This document shows, piece after piece, positions 8,822-19,648 of a stretch of DNA of 64,000 nucleotides (position 1 is the first letter of the stretch; the number at the start of each line of letters is the position of its first letter). Source of the stretch: Pseudomonadaceae bacterium (GTDB lineage: Bacteria > Pseudomonadota > Gammaproteobacteria > Pseudomonadales > Pseudomonadaceae); contig CAAFUS010000003.1 in assembly GCA_900766265.1 (NCBI GenBank), positions 62,001 to 126,000 on the forward strand. Direction: 5' to 3'. The translations under genes and the position numbers were made by a program. Under the pieces are notes generated by a model that was not told the DNA's origin, did no database searches, and saw nothing but the letters and a program-made list of their open reading frames with translations.

Positions 8822-9253
8822 CTAGCGCACCGGCGGAAGCCCCTCGACCCGATCGCCAATGGCGATGCCGCGCTGCTCGAACCAGCCCTGATTGGCCTCC
8901 AGGGCAAAGCGCGACGGGCGACGCGCGCAGCGAATATCCAGGCTCAGCGGCTGCAGGTCGAGGATATCGACGATGCGCCCCTGGTCATCCATGAAGGCGG
9001 CCGACAACGGCAGCGGCGTGTTCTTCATCCACAGGCAATGTGTGCCGCGCTGCGGGAAGCGAAACAGCATGCCCTGGTCCTGCGGCAACTCACGCCGGTG
9101 CATCAGCCCTTGGCGGCGCTCGTCCTCCGTGTCGGCGAATTCTGCCTGCATGACCGCCTCGCCGATGCGCAGCGGCAACAGCGACGCGGCCTGCAGCGAA
9201 GGCGTGCAGATCAAGGCCAGACCCAGCAGCGACAGACGCAACCCATCCCTCAT
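8822..9253 (-). CDS. DUF192 family secreted/periplasmic protein
   Basis: 143 residues from ATG at 9253, chosen over a GTG nine bases upstream because GGAAGG lies eight bases before this ATG. An N-terminal signal peptide (LRLSLLGLALICTPSLQA) is followed by a DUF192 domain with the hallmark RRQGLMHRRELPQDQGMLF and CLWMKNTPLPL stretches. The function of the family is not established. It is convergent with liuE, with only 7 bp between their stop codons, and divergent from atoE; no functional link to either is apparent. Confidence 0.88.
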   Translation of the reverse strand: MRDGLRLSLLGLALICTPSLQAASLLPLRIGEAVMQAEFADTEDERRQGLMHRRELPQDQGMLFRFPQRGTHCLWMKNTPLPLSAAFMDDQGRIVDILDLQPLSLDIRCARRPSRFALEANQGWFEQRGIAIGDRVEGLPPVR

Positions 9254-9366
9254 CGAACCCACCTTCCATCAAGGAACGCCGCTCAAGCACGGCACTCATA
9301 AGCGAAGCGGCGACCCCACGCCGACGATGCGACCGATCGACAACAAGAACGACAGAGGATCACACC

Positions 9367-10707
9367 ATGCTGAACAGGATAACCGGCGCGAGCGTGTACC
9401 TGGTGCAACGCTTCCTGCCTTCCCCCTTCGTCTTCGCGCTGCTGCTGAGCTTCATCGTGCTCGTGGCAAGCATGCTCACCACCGGCCAGGGCCTGCCGGC
9501 GATGGCCGCGCACTGGGGCAACGGCTTCTGGAACCTGCTCTCCTTCACCATGCAGATGGCACTGATCCTGGTCACCGGACACGCCCTGGCGCGAGCGCCC
9601 ATGGTCAACCGTATGCTCGATCGCCTGGCCCGGGTACCACGCACGCCCAGCCAGGCCATCATCACCGTGACCCTGGTCGGGCTCGCCGGCGCCTGGATCA
9701 ACTGGGGCTTCGGCCTGGTGATCGGCGCGGTGTTCGCCCGCGCGCTGGCACGCCAGGTGCGCGGGGTCGACTACCCGCTGCTGGTGGCCGCGGCCTACTC
9801 GGGCTTTCTCATCTGGCACGGCGGCTTCTCCGGCTCCATCCCCCTGTCGCTGGCCAGCGGCGGCGCGGATCTGGAGCGCATGAGCGGCGGGGTGATCACT
9901 GCGCCGATCGGCGTCGGCCAGACGCTCTTCGCGCCGTTCAACCTGATCATCATCGCCGTGCTGGTAGTGGGCCTGCCGCTGCTCAACTGGGCGATGCAGC
10001 CCAAGCAGCCGACCGTCGCCGACCCGGTGCAGCTGGCCGAACCCGAACCCGCCGCGCTGCCCCGCGAGACCGCCACCCAGCGTCTGGACGACAGCCGCAT
10101 CCTCGGTCTGCTGACCGTGGCGTTGGCGGTGATCTTCTTCGTCGGCTACTTCGCCAGCAGCGGCTTCGTGCTCAGCCTGAACATCGTGATCATGCTCTTT
10201 CTGTTCGCCGGCCTGGCACTGCACGGCACCCCGGAGCGCTACACCCGCGCGGTGCAGGAGAGCATCGGCGGCATCAGCGGCATCGTCATCCAGTTCCCCT
10301 TCTACGCCGGCATCATGGGGATGATGGTGGGCGCCAACGCCGAGGGCATCTCCCTGGGCCAACAGGTGACCGACACCTTCGTCGCCTGGTCGTCGGCCGA
10401 CAGCTTCCCGGTGCTGGCCTTTCTCAGCGCCGGATTGGTGAATGTTTTCGTACCGTCGGGCGGTGGGCAATGGGCGGTGCAGGGCCCGATCATGCTGCCA
10501 GCCGGCGCCGCGCTGGGCGTCGCGCCCGAGGTGACCGCCATGGCCATCGCCTGGGGCGATGCCTGGACCAACATGATCCAGCCGTTCTGGGCGCTGCCGC
10601 TGCTGGGTATCGCCGGGCTCGGCGCGCGGGACATCATGGGCTACTGCCTGATCACCCTGGTGTTTTCCGGCCTGGTGATCGCCGGCGGCTTCTACTTTCT
10701 GGTATGA
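9367..10707 (+). CDS. atoE: Short-chain fatty acid transporter, AtoE family
   Basis: 446 residues with roughly ten to twelve predicted membrane spans and a long hydrophilic loop near residues 215-245. The sequence matches the AtoE family (short-chain fatty acid / acetoacetate-butyrate uptake), for example INWGFGLVIGAVFARAL and FVPSGGGQWAVQGPI. Start ATG at 9367 with AGAGGA upstream. It is followed 27 bp later by hbcR, so the two are probably co-transcribed. In P. aeruginosa the homologous pair (PA2002 and hbcR) belongs to the hydroxybutyrate cluster. Confidence 0.9.
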   Translation: MLNRITGASVYLVQRFLPSPFVFALLLSFIVLVASMLTTGQGLPAMAAHWGNGFWNLLSFTMQMALILVTGHALARAPMVNRMLDRLARVPRTPSQAIITVTLVGLAGAWINWGFGLVIGAVFARALARQVRGVDYPLLVAAAYSGFLIWHGGFSGSIPLSLASGGADLERMSGGVITAPIGVGQTLFAPFNLIIIAVLVVGLPLLNWAMQPKQPTVADPVQLAEPEPAALPRETATQRLDDSRILGLLTVALAVIFFVGYFASSGFVLSLNIVIMLFLFAGLALHGTPERYTRAVQESIGGISGIVIQFPFYAGIMGMMVGANAEGISLGQQVTDTFVAWSSADSFPVLAFLSAGLVNVFVPSGGGQWAVQGPIMLPAGAALGVAPEVTAMAIAWGDAWTNMIQPFWALPLLGIAGLGARDIMGYCLITLVFSGLVIAGGFYFLV

Positions 10708-10734
10708 AGCCCTTCCGACGACCAGAGGACCGCC

Positions 10735-12177
10735 ATGAACGACGCCGACTCCCTCAAGGATTACCCCCGCGTGCGGCTGGCGGCGATTCGTTCGCTGTTC
10801 GAGATCGTCGAGCAGTCCAGCGAAGGCACCATCATCGTCGACCGCGAGGCGCGCATCGTCTGGATGAACGAGCGCTACGCCCGGCGCTTCGGCCTCCAGA
10901 GCGCGGCCGAGGCGATCGGCCGGCCCTGCGAAAGCGTGATTCCCGGGAGCCTGTTGCGCGAGGTGGTCGACAGCGGCACGCCGATGCTGCTGGACATGCT
11001 CGACACGCCCAAGGACCCGCTGGTGGTCATGCGCCTGCCGATCCGTGACGACGCCGGCGAGATCATCGGGGCGATCGGCTTCGCCCTGTTCGACGAGTTG
11101 AAGTCGCTCTCCCCCCTGCTGACCCGCTACCAGAGCATGCAGGAGGAACTCGCCTCGACCCGTTCGCTCCTGCAGGCGCGCCAGGCCAAGTACAGCTTCG
11201 CGCACTTCATCGGCACCAGCGCCGCGAGTCTCGAGGTCAAGCGCCGCGCCAGGCGCAGCGCGTCAACCGACTCGCCGGTACTGCTGCTCGGCGAGACCGG
11301 CACCGGCAAGGAGCTGCTGGCCCACGCCATCCACAGCGCCTCGCCTCGGGCACACAAGGCGTTCGTCAGCATCAACACGGCTGCGATACCGGAAACCCTG
11401 CTCGAAGCCGAATTTTTCGGCACCGCGCCGGGCGCCTTCACCGGTGCCGACCGCAAGGGCCGGGCCGGCAAGCTGCAGATCGCCCAGGGTGGCACCCTGT
11501 TCCTCGACGAGATCGGCGACATGCCGCTGCCGTTGCAGAGCAAGCTGCTGCGCGTGCTGCAGGAGAAGGAATTCGAGCCGGTCGGCTCCAACGAGATGAT
11601 CCGCAGCGACGTGCGGGTGATCGCGGCGACCTCGTGCGATCTCCAAGCGGCGGTGCGCCAGGGCACCTTTCGCGCCGACCTCTACTACCGACTCAACGTG
11701 CTGCCGATCGAGGTGCCGCCGTTGCGTGAGCGCCTCGACGACTTGCCGGCCCTCTGCGAAGCCATCCTTGACGAGCTCCAGCAGGACGGGCGGCGCCATC
11801 ACGAACTGTCCCCCGCCGCTGCCGACCTGCTGCGCCGGCACGCCTGGCCGGGCAACATCCGCGAGCTGCGCAACGTGCTGGAGCGGGCCGCGTTGCAAAG
11901 CGACGAGGCGCAACTGGACGAGACTTCGGTGCGCGCCGCGATCGGGCGCATCGAACCGCTGAGCCCTGCCGCGCCAGCCGTAGCGTCGAGCGTGCGTACC
12001 GGCAACTTCCAGCAGGCTCGCCAGCATTTCGAGCGAGAGTTGATCACCGCGGCGCTGGCCGAGCACGGCGGCGACGTCCCTGCCGCAGCGGCGACCCTCG
12101 GGCTTGGCCGTTCGACGCTGTACAAGAAGATGGTTTCGCTGGGAATTGCAGGCGACGCAAAGTCTCCGTCTCTTTAA
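10735..12177 (+). CDS. hbcR: HbcR-like sigma-54-dependent activator (PAS-AAA+-Fis)
   Basis: 480 residues. An N-terminal PAS domain (about 12-115, IVEQSSEGTIIVDREARIVWMNERYARR) precedes the AAA+ domain with Walker A GETGTGKE (186-193), the sigma-54 contacting loop GAFTGA (233-238) and Walker B GTLFLDEIGD (253-262), and ends in a Fis-type HTH (GLGRSTLYKKM). Context (AtoE, GntP permease, BdhA) matches the P. aeruginosa hydroxybutyrate regulator HbcR, so 3-hydroxybutyrate sensed by the PAS domain is the likely signal. Its stop codon lies inside the first of three candidate binding sites. The segment EFFGTAPGAFTGA differs from the usual ELFGHExGAFTGA, but the key loop is intact. Confidence 0.88.
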   Translation: MNDADSLKDYPRVRLAAIRSLFEIVEQSSEGTIIVDREARIVWMNERYARRFGLQSAAEAIGRPCESVIPGSLLREVVDSGTPMLLDMLDTPKDPLVVMRLPIRDDAGEIIGAIGFALFDELKSLSPLLTRYQSMQEELASTRSLLQARQAKYSFAHFIGTSAASLEVKRRARRSASTDSPVLLLGETGTGKELLAHAIHSASPRAHKAFVSINTAAIPETLLEAEFFGTAPGAFTGADRKGRAGKLQIAQGGTLFLDEIGDMPLPLQSKLLRVLQEKEFEPVGSNEMIRSDVRVIAATSCDLQAAVRQGTFRADLYYRLNVLPIEVPPLRERLDDLPALCEAILDELQQDGRRHHELSPAAADLLRRHAWPGNIRELRNVLERAALQSDEAQLDETSVRAAIGRIEPLSPAAPAVASSVRTGNFQQARQHFERELITAALAEHGGDVPAAAATLGLGRSTLYKKMVSLGIAGDAKSPSL

Positions 12178-12271
12178 CGAGACACAGTCTCCATAAGGAG
12201 ACTCGGCTCACACCTGCATTTAAAGCGGGGTCCTCCGCTAGCGCTCTGCGACTGTGTCTTCAAAGCGAGAC
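12168..12271. promoter_or_regulatory. Three GTCTY-N6-GAGAC dyads, candidate HbcR enhancer sites
   Basis: Three 16-bp dyads with identical geometry lie at 12168-12183, 12187-12202 and 12256-12271 (the last with GTCTT in its left arm). The first two are centred 19 bp apart, close to two helical turns; the third is 69 bp further. All lie about 75-170 bp upstream of a sigma-54 promoter, the normal position for enhancer sites of bacterial enhancer-binding proteins, and the regulator gene is immediately upstream. No T-tract follows them, so they are not terminator hairpins. Confidence 0.72.
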
Positions 12272-12334
12272 AAATGCGGCTACACCAGCGTTCTCTACAG
12301 CCAAATAGCATTTAAAATCAAAGACTTGCCGTTA

Positions 12335-12350
12335 TGGCACGGAACTCGCT
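12335..12350 (+). promoter_or_regulatory. Sigma-54 (-24/-12) promoter for gntP-like permease and bdhA
   Basis: TGGCACGGAACTCGCT matches the TGGCACG-N4-TTGCW consensus with one mismatch (TCGCT for TTGCT). The invariant GG (12336-12337) and GC (12348-12349) have the required spacing. Transcription would start near 12361, leaving a leader of about 90 bases before the permease ATG at 12451. Confidence 0.8.
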
Positions 12351-12450
12351 AAGGCCTCAGGGCGGCCAACCGCACGAAAACAACAACAAGATCAGCTGTG
12401 ACGACTACCCGGTATGACCGGGGCGCCGATCGCAGCACCTGGAGACCACC

Positions 12451-13842
12451 ATGAGCGTCCTCATCGCCCTTACTGCACTCGCCTTGCTGATGCTGGCAGC
12501 GTACCGCGGCTACAGCGTCATCCTCTTTGCCCCCATCGCCGCCCTCGGTGCCGTGCTGCTGACCGATCCCTCGGCCGTCGCGCCGGCGTTCACCGGCATC
12601 TTCATGGACAAGATGGTCGGCTTCATCAAGCTCTACTTCCCGGTGTTCCTGCTCGGCGCGGTGTTCGGCAAGCTCATCGAGCTGTCCGGTTTTTCCCGCT
12701 CCATCGTCGCCGCGGCAATCCGCCTGCTAGGCACCAGCCAGGCCATGCTGGTCATCGTGCTGGTCTGCGCCCTGCTCACTTACGGTGGCGTGTCGCTGTT
12801 CGTGGTGGTGTTCGCGGTCTACCCCTTCGCCGCTGAGATGTTCCGCCAGAGCGGCATCCCCAAACGGTTGATTCCAGCGACCATCGCCCTCGGCGCCTTC
12901 ACCTTCACCATGACGGCGCTGCCCGGCACGCCGCAGATCCAGAACATCATCCCGACCACCTTCTTCAACACCAACGCCTGGGCCGCGCCCTGGCTGGGCG
13001 TGATCGGCACCCTGTTCGTCTTCGCCTTCGGCATGCTTTACCTCAAGCGCCAACTGGCCAAGGCCCAGCGCGCCGGCGAGACCTACGGGACCGAGCTGCG
13101 CAACGAGCCGGAAACACCGGACGACATCCGCCTGCCCAACCCCTGGCTTGCGCTCTCGCCGCTGCTGTTGGTGGGGGTGTCCAACCTCTTCCTGACCCGC
13201 TGGATTCCGGAGTGGTACGGCCCGAGCCACACGCTGCAGCTGGCCGGCATGGCCGCGCCGCTGCAGACCAACGTCACCCCGCTGACCGCCATCTGGGCGG
13301 TGCAGGCCGCGCTGCTGCTGGGCATCCTGTTGGTGCTGATCACGGCCTTCGGCACCGTGCGTAACAAGCTCGCCGAGGGAACCAGGACGGCGGTCGGCGG
13401 CTCGCTGCTGGCGGCGATGAACACGGCCTCCGAATACGGCTTCGGCGCGGTCATCGCCGCCCTACCCGGATTCGCCGTGGTGGCCAGCACGCTGGAGCGC
13501 ATCCCCAACCCCCTGGTCAACGAGGCGATCACCGTCAACCTGCTGGCCGGCATCACCGGTTCGGCTTCCGGCGGCATGAGCATCGCGCTGGCGGCGATGT
13601 CCGACAGCTTCATCGCGGCCGCCAATGCGGCGAACATCCCCCTCGAGGTGCTGCACCGAGTCGCCTCCATGGCCAGCGGCGGCATGGACACCCTGCCGCA
13701 CAACGGCGCGGTGATAACCCTGCTGGCGGTGACCGGATTGACTCACCGCGAGGCCTACAAGGACATCTTCGGCATCACCCTGATCGCCACCGTCGCGGTG
13801 TTCTTCGTGATCGGGGTCTATTACCTCACCGGCATCGTCTGA
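12451..13842 (+). CDS. GntP family permease (probable 3-hydroxybutyrate/hydroxy-acid transporter)
   Basis: 463 residues, strongly hydrophobic, about twelve predicted spans; GntP/CitMHS-like features include the repeated Gly/Ala-rich SGSASGGMSIALAAMSDSF and ASMASGGMDTLPHNGAV segments. ATG at 12451 is preceded by GGAGACC. It follows the sigma-54 promoter and sits 48 bp before bdhA, so transporter and dehydrogenase form one transcript. The substrate is inferred from context and from the P. aeruginosa homologue PA2004 in the hydroxybutyrate cluster, not from residues. Confidence 0.88.
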   Translation: MSVLIALTALALLMLAAYRGYSVILFAPIAALGAVLLTDPSAVAPAFTGIFMDKMVGFIKLYFPVFLLGAVFGKLIELSGFSRSIVAAAIRLLGTSQAMLVIVLVCALLTYGGVSLFVVVFAVYPFAAEMFRQSGIPKRLIPATIALGAFTFTMTALPGTPQIQNIIPTTFFNTNAWAAPWLGVIGTLFVFAFGMLYLKRQLAKAQRAGETYGTELRNEPETPDDIRLPNPWLALSPLLLVGVSNLFLTRWIPEWYGPSHTLQLAGMAAPLQTNVTPLTAIWAVQAALLLGILLVLITAFGTVRNKLAEGTRTAVGGSLLAAMNTASEYGFGAVIAALPGFAVVASTLERIPNPLVNEAITVNLLAGITGSASGGMSIALAAMSDSFIAAANAANIPLEVLHRVASMASGGMDTLPHNGAVITLLAVTGLTHREAYKDIFGITLIATVAVFFVIGVYYLTGIV

Positions 13843-13890
13843 ACGGCTCTGACAACAAGAAAGCTGCCGCGGGCAGCACAGGAGAATGGC

Positions 13891-14661
13891 ATGAACCTCA
13901 CGGGCAAGACCGCACTGGTCACCGGCTCCACCAGCGGCATCGGGCTCGGCATCGCGCTGAAGCTCGCCGAAGCGGGCGCCAACCTGGTGCTCAATGGCTT
14001 CGGCGACAGCCAGGCTGCCGTGGCACAGGTCGCGCAGCATGGCGGCAAGGTGATCCACCACCCGGCCGACGTGTCCCGCGCCGAGGACATCGAAGCGCTG
14101 TTCGAAGAGGCCGAGCGCACCTTCGGCGCGGTGGACATCCTGGTCAACAACGCCGGTATCCAGCACGTCGCGCCGGTGGAAGCCTTTCCCATCGAGCGCT
14201 GGGACCAGATCATCGCGATCAACCTGACCTCGGCCTTCCACACCACCCGCCTGGCCCTGCCCGGCATGCGGGCGCGCAACTGGGGGCGCATCGTCAACAT
14301 CGCCTCGGCCCACGGTCTGGTCGCCTCGGCGAACAAGAGCGCCTACGTGGCGGCCAAGCACGGGCTGGTCGGCCTGACCAAATCCGTGGCCCTGGAAACC
14401 GCTACCACCGGTATCACCTGCAACGCCCTCTGCCCGGGCTGGGTACTGACGCCCCTGGTGCAACAGCAGATCGACAGCCGCGCCCGGGCCAGCGGCAATG
14501 CCGAACAGGCCCGTCACGACCTCCTGGCCGAAAAGCAGCCCTCGCTGGAATTCGTCGAACCCACTCAACTGGGCGAACTGACACTGTTCCTGTGCAGCGA
14601 GGCGGCCAGCCAGGTACGCGGCGCCGCCTGGAGCATGGACGGCGGCTGGACGGCTCAGTGA
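13891..14661 (+). CDS. bdhA: 3-hydroxybutyrate dehydrogenase
   Basis: 256 residues, classic short-chain dehydrogenase. The NAD-binding TGSTSGIGLGIA near the N-terminus, NNAGIQHVAPVE, and the catalytic Tyr152-x3-Lys156 (YVAAK) are all visible. AGGAG precedes the ATG. It oxidises (R)-3-hydroxybutyrate to acetoacetate with NAD. Its place between a GntP-type permease and acetoacetyl-CoA synthetase gives a complete uptake, oxidation and activation path for 3-hydroxybutyrate. Confidence 0.94.
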   Translation: MNLTGKTALVTGSTSGIGLGIALKLAEAGANLVLNGFGDSQAAVAQVAQHGGKVIHHPADVSRAEDIEALFEEAERTFGAVDILVNNAGIQHVAPVEAFPIERWDQIIAINLTSAFHTTRLALPGMRARNWGRIVNIASAHGLVASANKSAYVAAKHGLVGLTKSVALETATTGITCNALCPGWVLTPLVQQQIDSRARASGNAEQARHDLLAEKQPSLEFVEPTQLGELTLFLCSEAASQVRGAAWSMDGGWTAQ

Positions 14662-14783
14662 GGACCGTACCGCGTTCATGGGAGAGATCCTGAGCCCCAG
14701 TGGCGCCGGCAACCCAGTCGACGCTCTAGACTCCAACAAAAAAAAAGATTGCCGCCGCGCAGGCGGTAAACGCGAGGACAGAC

Positions 14784-16739
<1,956 letters not shown>

Positions 16740-16775
16740 AACAAGGCGCGCCGGCTCCGGCGCTCAGGAATCGGC

Positions 16776-17558
16776 TCAACCGCCGTCATCCTCCAGCGGC
16801 GCTTCCGGCGGCCCGGCGTCAGGATCGGCGTAGCGCTTCTGGCAGCGCTCGCAATAGAAGCTGCGCCGCTTGCTGCGACCCAGCGCCTTGGCATAGGTGA
16901 AGGGAATCCGACAGCGTGGACAGGTGGTCTTGGTGTGGGCCAGCCAGTGCGCCTTGAGCACCCCGGCGCGCTTCCACTCGAGAAAGTCGAAGCTGTACTG
17001 GCGCGCCTGGGCCACCAGTTCGCGCAGCTTCGTCGCAGGCAGCGCACCGATGGTCGACAGCGGGTGCACGCGGATGCGAAACAGCACCTCGTTCTTGATG
17101 ATGTTGCCGGAGCCGGCGAACAGGGTCTGGTCCAGCAACGCATCGCAGGCCAGCAGGTTCGGTCGCGCCCGGAGCTTTTTCAGCGCTGCCCAGGCATTCC
17201 AGGCATCGCTGAGCAGATCAGCGCTCCAGTCGTAGGCGTCGTCCAGCAGCCCTTCGATAACTTGCACCGAGCAGCCGTAGAAATTCAGCTCGCCCTTGGC
17301 GAACCCCAGGCGCAGGCGCGGCGTGGATTCCTTGCGCTCGTTGATCCGGTAGCTGCCGAACAGCAGCAGATGGATGCGCAGGGAGACGTCGTCCAGCTCG
17401 ATCAGGAAGTGCTTGCCCCAGCTGCGGAACGAACGAACGGTCTGCCCGACCAACCGCTCCTTGTCGAGCTTGGCGCTGCCCTCGGCGCGCTCGATCCGCT
17501 GGCCGGTGAACGGGGCAGCTTCCTCTCGAAGAATGACAATCGACGGGCCTTCAGGCAT
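16776..17558 (-). CDS. nei: Endonuclease VIII-like DNA glycosylase (Nei/Fpg family)
   Basis: 260 residues. It starts MPEGPSI, so Pro2 and Glu3 occupy the catalytic N-terminus of the Nei/Fpg family; a Lys in RSWGKHFL fits the conserved beta-hairpin lysine. The H2TH segment (LLDQTLFAGSGNIIKNEVLF) and a C-terminal CxxC...CxxC zinc finger (CPRC, CERC) complete the fold. It excises oxidised pyrimidines. It is convergent with aacS, from which it is separated by 36 bp. Confidence 0.92.
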   Translation of the reverse strand: MPEGPSIVILREEAAPFTGQRIERAEGSAKLDKERLVGQTVRSFRSWGKHFLIELDDVSLRIHLLLFGSYRINERKESTPRLRLGFAKGELNFYGCSVQVIEGLLDDAYDWSADLLSDAWNAWAALKKLRARPNLLACDALLDQTLFAGSGNIIKNEVLFRIRVHPLSTIGALPATKLRELVAQARQYSFDFLEWKRAGVLKAHWLAHTKTTCPRCRIPFTYAKALGRSKRRSFYCERCQKRYADPDAGPPEAPLEDDGG

Positions 17559-17668
17559 GGCGACGGCGCTTTGCAGGGGCGTTATCGATATCGACTGAGC
17601 CCAGCGGCGAAGGTGCGGTCAGGCTGACCGGATGCCTGCCATGCCGTGTATCGGTGGCGCCGGCGAGC

Positions 17669-18550
17669 TCACCAGCCCAGCTGCAGACGGCTCTCGAATT
17701 GCCGGGCCTCGCCGGTCAGCGGGTCGCGAAACGACAGGGCGCGGGCCAGCAGCTTCAACGGCTGGGCGTAGTCGTCCTGGTCGCGACGCCCGCGTTCGAG
17801 CAGCTCGGGATAGAAGGGGTCATTGCAGATTCCGGCGCCGAGCGTCGCCATCTGCAGGCGCAACTGGTGCTTGCGGCCGGTCACTGGATAAAGCGCATAG
17901 CGCCAGCGATCGCCCCGCCGCTCGAGCACCTCGATACGCGTCTCGCTGTTGGGCTCGCCCTCGCCGCGCTTCATCAGAAAGAACGGCTCGCCCTCGACCA
18001 TGTGCAGACGCTCCACCCGGGGAAATTCCAGGTGCGGCAATGCCGGGCAGAGGGCCTCGTACGTTTTGTCGATCATCCGCTCCCGAAACAGCGCCTGGTA
18101 GCGGCCACGGCTTTCGGGGTTGGTGGAAAACAGCACCAGCCCGGCGGTGAGCCGGTCGATGCGATGGATGGGTACCAGGTCGGGGTTGCCCACTTGCTTG
18201 CTCAAGCGCGCCAGCAGGGTTTCGTTGACGTACTCCCCCGCCGGCATCACCGGCAGGAAATGCGGTTTGTCGGCGACCAGCAGGTGCTCGTCCAGATACA
18301 ACACCTGCGCCTCGAACGGGATCGGCTTCTCGTCCCGCACTTCGCGGAAGTAATGCACCTTCAGCCCGACCCGATAGGGGTGCGTGGCCGCCAGCGGCTG
18401 GCCATCGGCACCCAGTACGCGACCACGGGCGAAACGATCGGCCCAGGTGGCGCGATCGATCGCCGCAAAGTGCGCGCACAGGCAGTCGAGCACCGTCGCC
18501 CAGTCGCCTTGGGGCAGATGCAGGGTGCTGCGGGCAGTGCGGGCGGACAT
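17669..18550 (-). CDS. RluA-family pseudouridine synthase
   Basis: 293 residues. The catalytic motif HRIDRLTAG has its nucleophile at Asp132, and the later stretches TYEAL and YPVTGRKHQLRLQ are typical of RluA-type RNA pseudouridine synthases. A short N-terminal S4-like region (residues 20-70) precedes the catalytic domain. It isomerises uridines in rRNA or tRNA; the particular target cannot be told from sequence. It lies 110 bp upstream of nei on the same strand. Confidence 0.9.
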   Translation of the reverse strand: MSARTARSTLHLPQGDWATVLDCLCAHFAAIDRATWADRFARGRVLGADGQPLAATHPYRVGLKVHYFREVRDEKPIPFEAQVLYLDEHLLVADKPHFLPVMPAGEYVNETLLARLSKQVGNPDLVPIHRIDRLTAGLVLFSTNPESRGRYQALFRERMIDKTYEALCPALPHLEFPRVERLHMVEGEPFFLMKRGEGEPNSETRIEVLERRGDRWRYALYPVTGRKHQLRLQMATLGAGICNDPFYPELLERGRRDQDDYAQPLKLLARALSFRDPLTGEARQFESRLQLGW

Positions 18551-18738
18551 GGCGTGGCGACCGTGAGGAGGATGGCCCGCGATGATACCCCAGCGCCGGC
18601 GCGCAGCCGCGATCCACCACCCGTCGCAAAGTCAGCGATGGCCCGCCGGGCCTGTCGATAGGGAGGCCCCCCGTTCGACCATCTCCTGAACGCGCCACAG
18701 CTTAGGGCGCCCTCCCTCGCGAGCACAGGAGATCGAAC

Positions 18739-19512
18739 ATGGCCCATCGCATCGTTTCCCGTCAGGAGTGGCTTGCCGCTCACACCGAACACCTGGCCAA
18801 GGAGAAGCAGCTGACTCGCCAGCGCGAAGCGCTTGCCGCGGCCCGCCGCGAGCTGCCCTGGACACCAGTGGAGGACTACATCTTCCATGACGCCCAGGGC
18901 CCGGTGCGGCTGAGCGACCTGTTCGAAGGCCGCAGCCAGTTGATCATCAAGCACTTCATGTTCGGCCCGGACTGGAGCGAAGGCTGCGTAGGCTGCTCCT
19001 TCGAGATGGACCACGTCCAGGGTGCGCTGCTGCATGTACCCCACCACGACCTCAGCTTCGCCGCCGTCTCGCGGGCGCCCTTCACGGCGCTCGATGCGTT
19101 CCGCCAGCGCATGGGCTGGCGGTTCCGATGGGTGTCCTCGGCAGGCAGCAACTTCAACCGCGACTTCCGGGTGTCCTTCGAGCCGCAGGACATCGTCGAC
19201 GGCCAGGTGTTCTACAACTACGCTTGGCAACCGTTCGTCTGCGAGGAGCTCTCGGGGTTCAGCGTGTTCTACCGGGACGAAGACGGCCGCCTCTTCCATA
19301 CCTTTTCCGCTTACGGGCGCGGCGCCGAGGAGCTGCTGGGCAGCTACGTACTGCTCGACATGACGCCCAACGGCCGCAACGAAAACGGGCCGCGCCGCAA
19401 CCTGACCGACTGGGTGCGCCATCACGATCGCTACGCCAGCGGCGATACGGTCGATGCTACCGGGCGTGCCAGACACGACCAGGCTCGAACGTCGCCGGGT
19501 TGCTGCCATTGA
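18739..19512 (+). CDS. DUF899 family thioredoxin-like protein
   Basis: 257 residues. A DUF899 protein of thioredoxin-like fold: VEDYIFHDAQGPVRLSDLF leads into FMFGPDWSEGCVGCSFEMDH, whose CVGC pair is in the position of a redox or peroxiredoxin-type site. ATG at 18739 is preceded by AGGAG. The family has no firmly established role. The last 25 or so residues (from about 235) look unstructured. It is divergent from the pseudouridine synthase gene. Confidence 0.85.
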   Translation: MAHRIVSRQEWLAAHTEHLAKEKQLTRQREALAAARRELPWTPVEDYIFHDAQGPVRLSDLFEGRSQLIIKHFMFGPDWSEGCVGCSFEMDHVQGALLHVPHHDLSFAAVSRAPFTALDAFRQRMGWRFRWVSSAGSNFNRDFRVSFEPQDIVDGQVFYNYAWQPFVCEELSGFSVFYRDEDGRLFHTFSAYGRGAEELLGSYVLLDMTPNGRNENGPRRNLTDWVRHHDRYASGDTVDATGRARHDQARTSPGCCH

Positions 19513-19648
19513 GCAGAACGCCTGGTCCAGCCCGGGAATGCGGGCGAACCCTGGCGGCGTCACCCGGTCCAGACAAGAACAGCCATGGCGCCTGCGCGAC
19601 CGCACGGGTGGCCGATGCGCCTCAAGTCCCGACCGAGCGAGATATCCA

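Noticed and set aside
9285..9310. Sigma-54-like sequence (CGGCACTCATAAGCG) before atoE
   Set aside because: Distance between GG and GC is one base short of the required spacing and the flanks do not match.
9283..11205. 640-codon open frame on the minus strand opposite atoE and hbcR
   Set aside because: Shadow of GC-rich coding sequence: rich in His, Gln, Gly and Asp with no domain pattern, while both plus-strand genes have clear families.
12187..12202. GTCTCC-ATAA-GGAGAC as terminator of hbcR
   Set aside because: Short stem, no T-tract, and two more dyads of the same geometry next to it point to a protein-binding site.
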